Shown here one piece after another: positions 61,086 to 64,000 of a DNA stretch of 64,000 nucleotides; within the stretch, counting starts at the first letter, position 1, and every line of letters starts with the position of its first letter. Where the stretch lies: positions 54,397,374 to 54,461,373 of the forward strand of contig NC_063450.1 in NCBI RefSeq assembly GCF_020379485.1. The letters are read 5' to 3'. The DNA comes from Brassica napus (lineage: Eukaryota > Streptophyta > Magnoliopsida > Brassicales > Brassicaceae). The notes under the pieces were generated by a model. It worked only from the letters and a program-made list of their open reading frames with translations, made no database searches and was not told where the DNA came from. Both the position numbers and the translations under genes were made by a program.

Positions 61086-64000
61086 TTACTCTGTCGCCTG
61101 TTCGATAGAACGTAGCTCCCAGTTTCCTTCTCCATCAATCAGCCTTAGCTCCAATGAGTGGAACGGTATCAATGCCGGACGCTGAGGTTTTTGAGATTTT
61201 TGGTAAGAACTCTTATTTGATGTTCATAATAATGAATGAATGAATGCGAAAAACAAAAAGCTTACCTGTGATGAGGTTATGAAAGTAACTCCCATGTCTT
61301 TCGCAACTCTGTAGAGCTGTTCCTCAACATCAACACTCGTCGCGCTGCAAATCCAAAAGAGTATTAAACAAAAAGGGGAAAGAAGATTGCAAAACTACAG
61401 GGGGAGAAAGACTCGATCATTTTACTTGGTGCATTCATCTAGGATTCCAAACTTGGGTCTGTGAAAGAATAAACGTGCCTACAATACACGCAAAGAATTA
61501 ATACACCAGAAACAAGTCAGATTATTCATACAACTATATAAGAGATTTAATTTACCATGCCAAGCCTCTGTTGCTCTCCAAGAGATAATATGTCTTCCCA
61601 GTTGGTTGTAGCATCCCAACCATTTTCATCTCTTTCCAAAAGATATACTAACCGAACATTCTCCAGGATGGTTTTCAGATGAACGTCCAGAACGCTTCCA
61701 GCCTCAGTTGAGCTTTCTCCTGTTACTCACAAACAATAAAAAATTATATGAAGGAAGATCATGGTGGTAAGAGATAAGTTTCTCTATAGATTACCATACA
61801 ACTTAGCGGCTCTTTTCTCTGCTTCGTCTTTAGATAGAGGGTATATAATCTGATCTCTCAGCGTCCCTAAGCATGTATATGGTCGCTGCGGAACAAAAAA
61901 GATGCCATTCCCTGACCCAAGTTCTTTGATATCCAATGATGGTTTGGCAAGTCTTCCACATACAGTGGGCCATATATCTCTAAGCACTCTAAATACTGAA
62001 GTCTTTCCACTACCATTTGGTCCTGAAAATATTTTTTGCTAGCGTTAGCTCTACACTACGTTCATGCAAAAATTTCAGTGACGAAGATTTTATTAAGTCA
62101 CCAACCTGTGACGAGCAGGCTTTTCCCTGCAACTATTTCGCATGATAACTGGCTAGCCATCAATTTCTGCGCAGGGGTAATGATATCCACCTCTGAAAAG
62201 GATATTCGATCTTGAGAATCCAAGCGGCTTGTGCGATTTTCTGAGTTAACACCTGAATATAGACGAATATGATCAACCCAAAAGTAAATACATTCTCTAT
62301 AACACATGTCTAAGCCCAATAATTCCCAATCATATGAGACTTTATAGCGTGAGCGTACCTGACTGAGAAGCATCCAAAAACTCATCGAGCTCGAAAATTC
62401 TGTTAATACCACCAGAGAGCTCAAGGAACTTCTTGTGTAGTTCAAGAATATCACCAAACGCCATAAAGCTTTGGGAGACGACAGAAGCTAGATACCGCAA
62501 TGCATGTGCCAATTCACCTGGTATATCAAGACATCATGCAAGAAAGCGTTATATAATTAAAGAGAAATTATAAACTTATGTGGCCTACATTGAAAAGTGT
62601 GACAAATCTTCACCTTGAGTGGAGACAAGTGCTCTATCTCCCTTGTGTTCTAAAGCATACAACAAACTTAATCCCCAAGTCACATTATTGGGAAGTTGCT
62701 TTGTCACGAAATCATCAAGTATGCCATACAACCATTTCTTCTTCAAGAGCATGAGAGAATGGTCCAATAGTGCCCTGAACTTTGTGTCGACCATCTGCTC
62801 CATGAAAAACAAAAGATAGGTCAATAGCTAGCCCAAAATCCAACAGTTATAGCAAAGGAGCTGAAGACACTTACAGCTTTTTCTCGAGCTCCGCCTCCAA
62901 AGAATGCAATGGATTCAGCATGAGTGTTCAGTCTCTCGTGCATAAACCTAAATAAGCAGGAAGAAGTTGGTCCAGATACTCTTTATAACGCAATCATCTG
63001 AAAAATTGGAGAAACGTAAAAAAGAGTTACCTAAACTTCCCTTCAAGCTGCTGTTCTTCACCGGCTAGATCACCAAAATCGGGAGCAACATGTCTCAAGA
63101 AACCCAGACCAAGTAACATATATGTGTAAAGTATGGCAACTCCCCTTTGACCAGTCAATAGCTTCATCCTCCAGGTGAACCTACAAAAACAAAATTTGAA
63201 AACTCATACCAAGAAACCATGAAACATCAGGAAAACAATCTAGCAAAATGTACTTACCACAGAATGTCAACCGATGGCTTAACCATTCCAGTAAGAAGTC
63301 CAGACAAGTCAGTGGTTAACTTTTCCAGGTCACGAGTGAGTCTCTGGTCCGCATCAATACTATTGCCTGACATGTGGAAAACCTGCATGGATATCAACCC
63401 AATGTGAAATCTTTAGTGTCTCTAAATTTGCGATATTAGCTTACAAGAAAAAGAACAAACAACCAGCCTCTATGAAGCATAATACCAACCACAACTGAAT
63501 ATATATTTTAAATCGGTGCGGATCAACATACTTCTTACATAAGTGTAAATAACACATCATGCTTTATTTTAGTAGCTCAAGTTGCACAGAATAACTTAAG
63601 GTCATAGTCATAATTCACAATGCATAAATAGGGCATGCTAGCATAGTATCTTTAAGCATCATAAAATCTGAATTGACCTTGTAAAACGCATTATTTCTCA
63701 AGTAATTCCGTAGCAGATGTTGAGTCAAACGAATCCTCCACCCTAATGCTAGCCTTTGCGTTAGATGCCTGGAAAAAATGTTTGAAACCACATCAGCAAA
63801 TGTAACTAACAATCTAACAAAAACTCCATAAAATAAAGGACACAACGAAGTTTTAAACTTGCATAAAAAGGAAATATTACTTTAATGAAGGAGCAATGAT
63901 AGCAGATGCACTACTTTGGATAACACTCAAACCAATCAAACGAACAAAGGCTGCTTTATCTTGCTCCAAGACATACTTCACAGTGGTTCCTGCGAAAATC
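61086..64000 (-). CDS. PXA1: Peroxisomal ABC transporter PXA1/CTS/PED3 (ABCD1), C-terminal part
   Basis: Thirteen exons are visible: 63989-63881, 63768-63678, 63381-63258, 63180-63031, 62947-62875, 62794-62614, 62517-62359, 62252-62106, 62022-61795, 61719-61556, 61478-61426, 61344-61266 and 61181-61086. That is about 551 residues; the rest lies beyond the right edge. The product is a full-size ABCD transporter importing fatty acyl-CoA, OPDA and IBA precursors into peroxisomes. This part is the second half-transporter: membrane segments around RLALGWRIRLTQHLL and GVAILYTYMLLGLGFLRHV, then the ATP-binding domain with Walker A GPNGSGKTS, Q-loop FFVPQRPYTCLG, signature LSLGEQQRLGMARLFFHRP and Walker B FGILDECTNATS. 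The protein ends LIDGEGNWELRSIEQATE. The syntenic gene is At4g39850. Confidence 0.95.

Overview
This is plant nuclear DNA from a Brassicaceae genome, most likely Brassica or a close relative. The evidence is multi-exon genes with GT-AG introns, an AT-rich and transposon-filled background, a CYP79B2 gene (indolic glucosinolates), and gene content that follows the bottom of Arabidopsis chromosome 4. Exon structures below were read by eye from splice signals and frame continuity. Locus names are from memory of Arabidopsis gene order, not from a search.

Left block (1-15.96 kb): the 5' end of a WAV3-like RING gene leaves the left edge on the minus strand. A nested SINE cluster (3.2-4.1 kb) and a broken Copia element (4.5-9.2 kb) follow, then a complete GRDP2-type gene (11.98-14.72 kb) and a decayed 3' end of a mitochondrial serine hydroxymethyltransferase gene. 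These match the At4g37890-At4g37930 neighbourhood. Middle and right (15.97-64 kb): a DnaJ A6-like remnant abuts the hydroxymethyltransferase remnant. After it come, in At4g39960-to-At4g39850 order, an alpha/beta hydrolase, CYP79B2, APS kinase AKN2, tubulin cofactor C (PORCINO), a decayed conserved gene, RABH1c, mitochondrial uL23, a TLD-domain gene, an HN1-like pseudogene and the 3' half of the peroxisomal ABC transporter PXA1/CTS. Gene order ascends on one side of position ~15,965 and descends on the other, so the window appears to contain an inversion breakpoint.

Mobile DNA explains most of the rest. A complete 10.6-kb CACTA transposon (48.1-58.7 kb) has 14-bp terminal repeats, a TTA target duplication, TNP2- and TNPA-type genes and an unexpected antisense Athila ORF1-like gene. 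It lies in an intron of a NYN-domain/C2H2 gene whose coding frame is still open. A 1.4-kb hAT-type element built of inverted 27-bp minisatellite blocks lies in an AKN2 intron. Smaller elements are two more hAT elements with 8-bp duplications, a Sadhu-like retroposon with a 17-bp duplication, a possible Helitron end and several foldback elements. There is one tRNA-Arg(ACG) gene.

Functionally, CYP79B2 (tryptophan to indole-3-acetaldoxime) and AKN2 (activated sulfate for sulfation of desulfo-glucosinolates) are neighbours that feed the same pathway. The other genes are housekeeping: microtubule folding, Golgi trafficking, mitochondrial translation and peroxisomal import.
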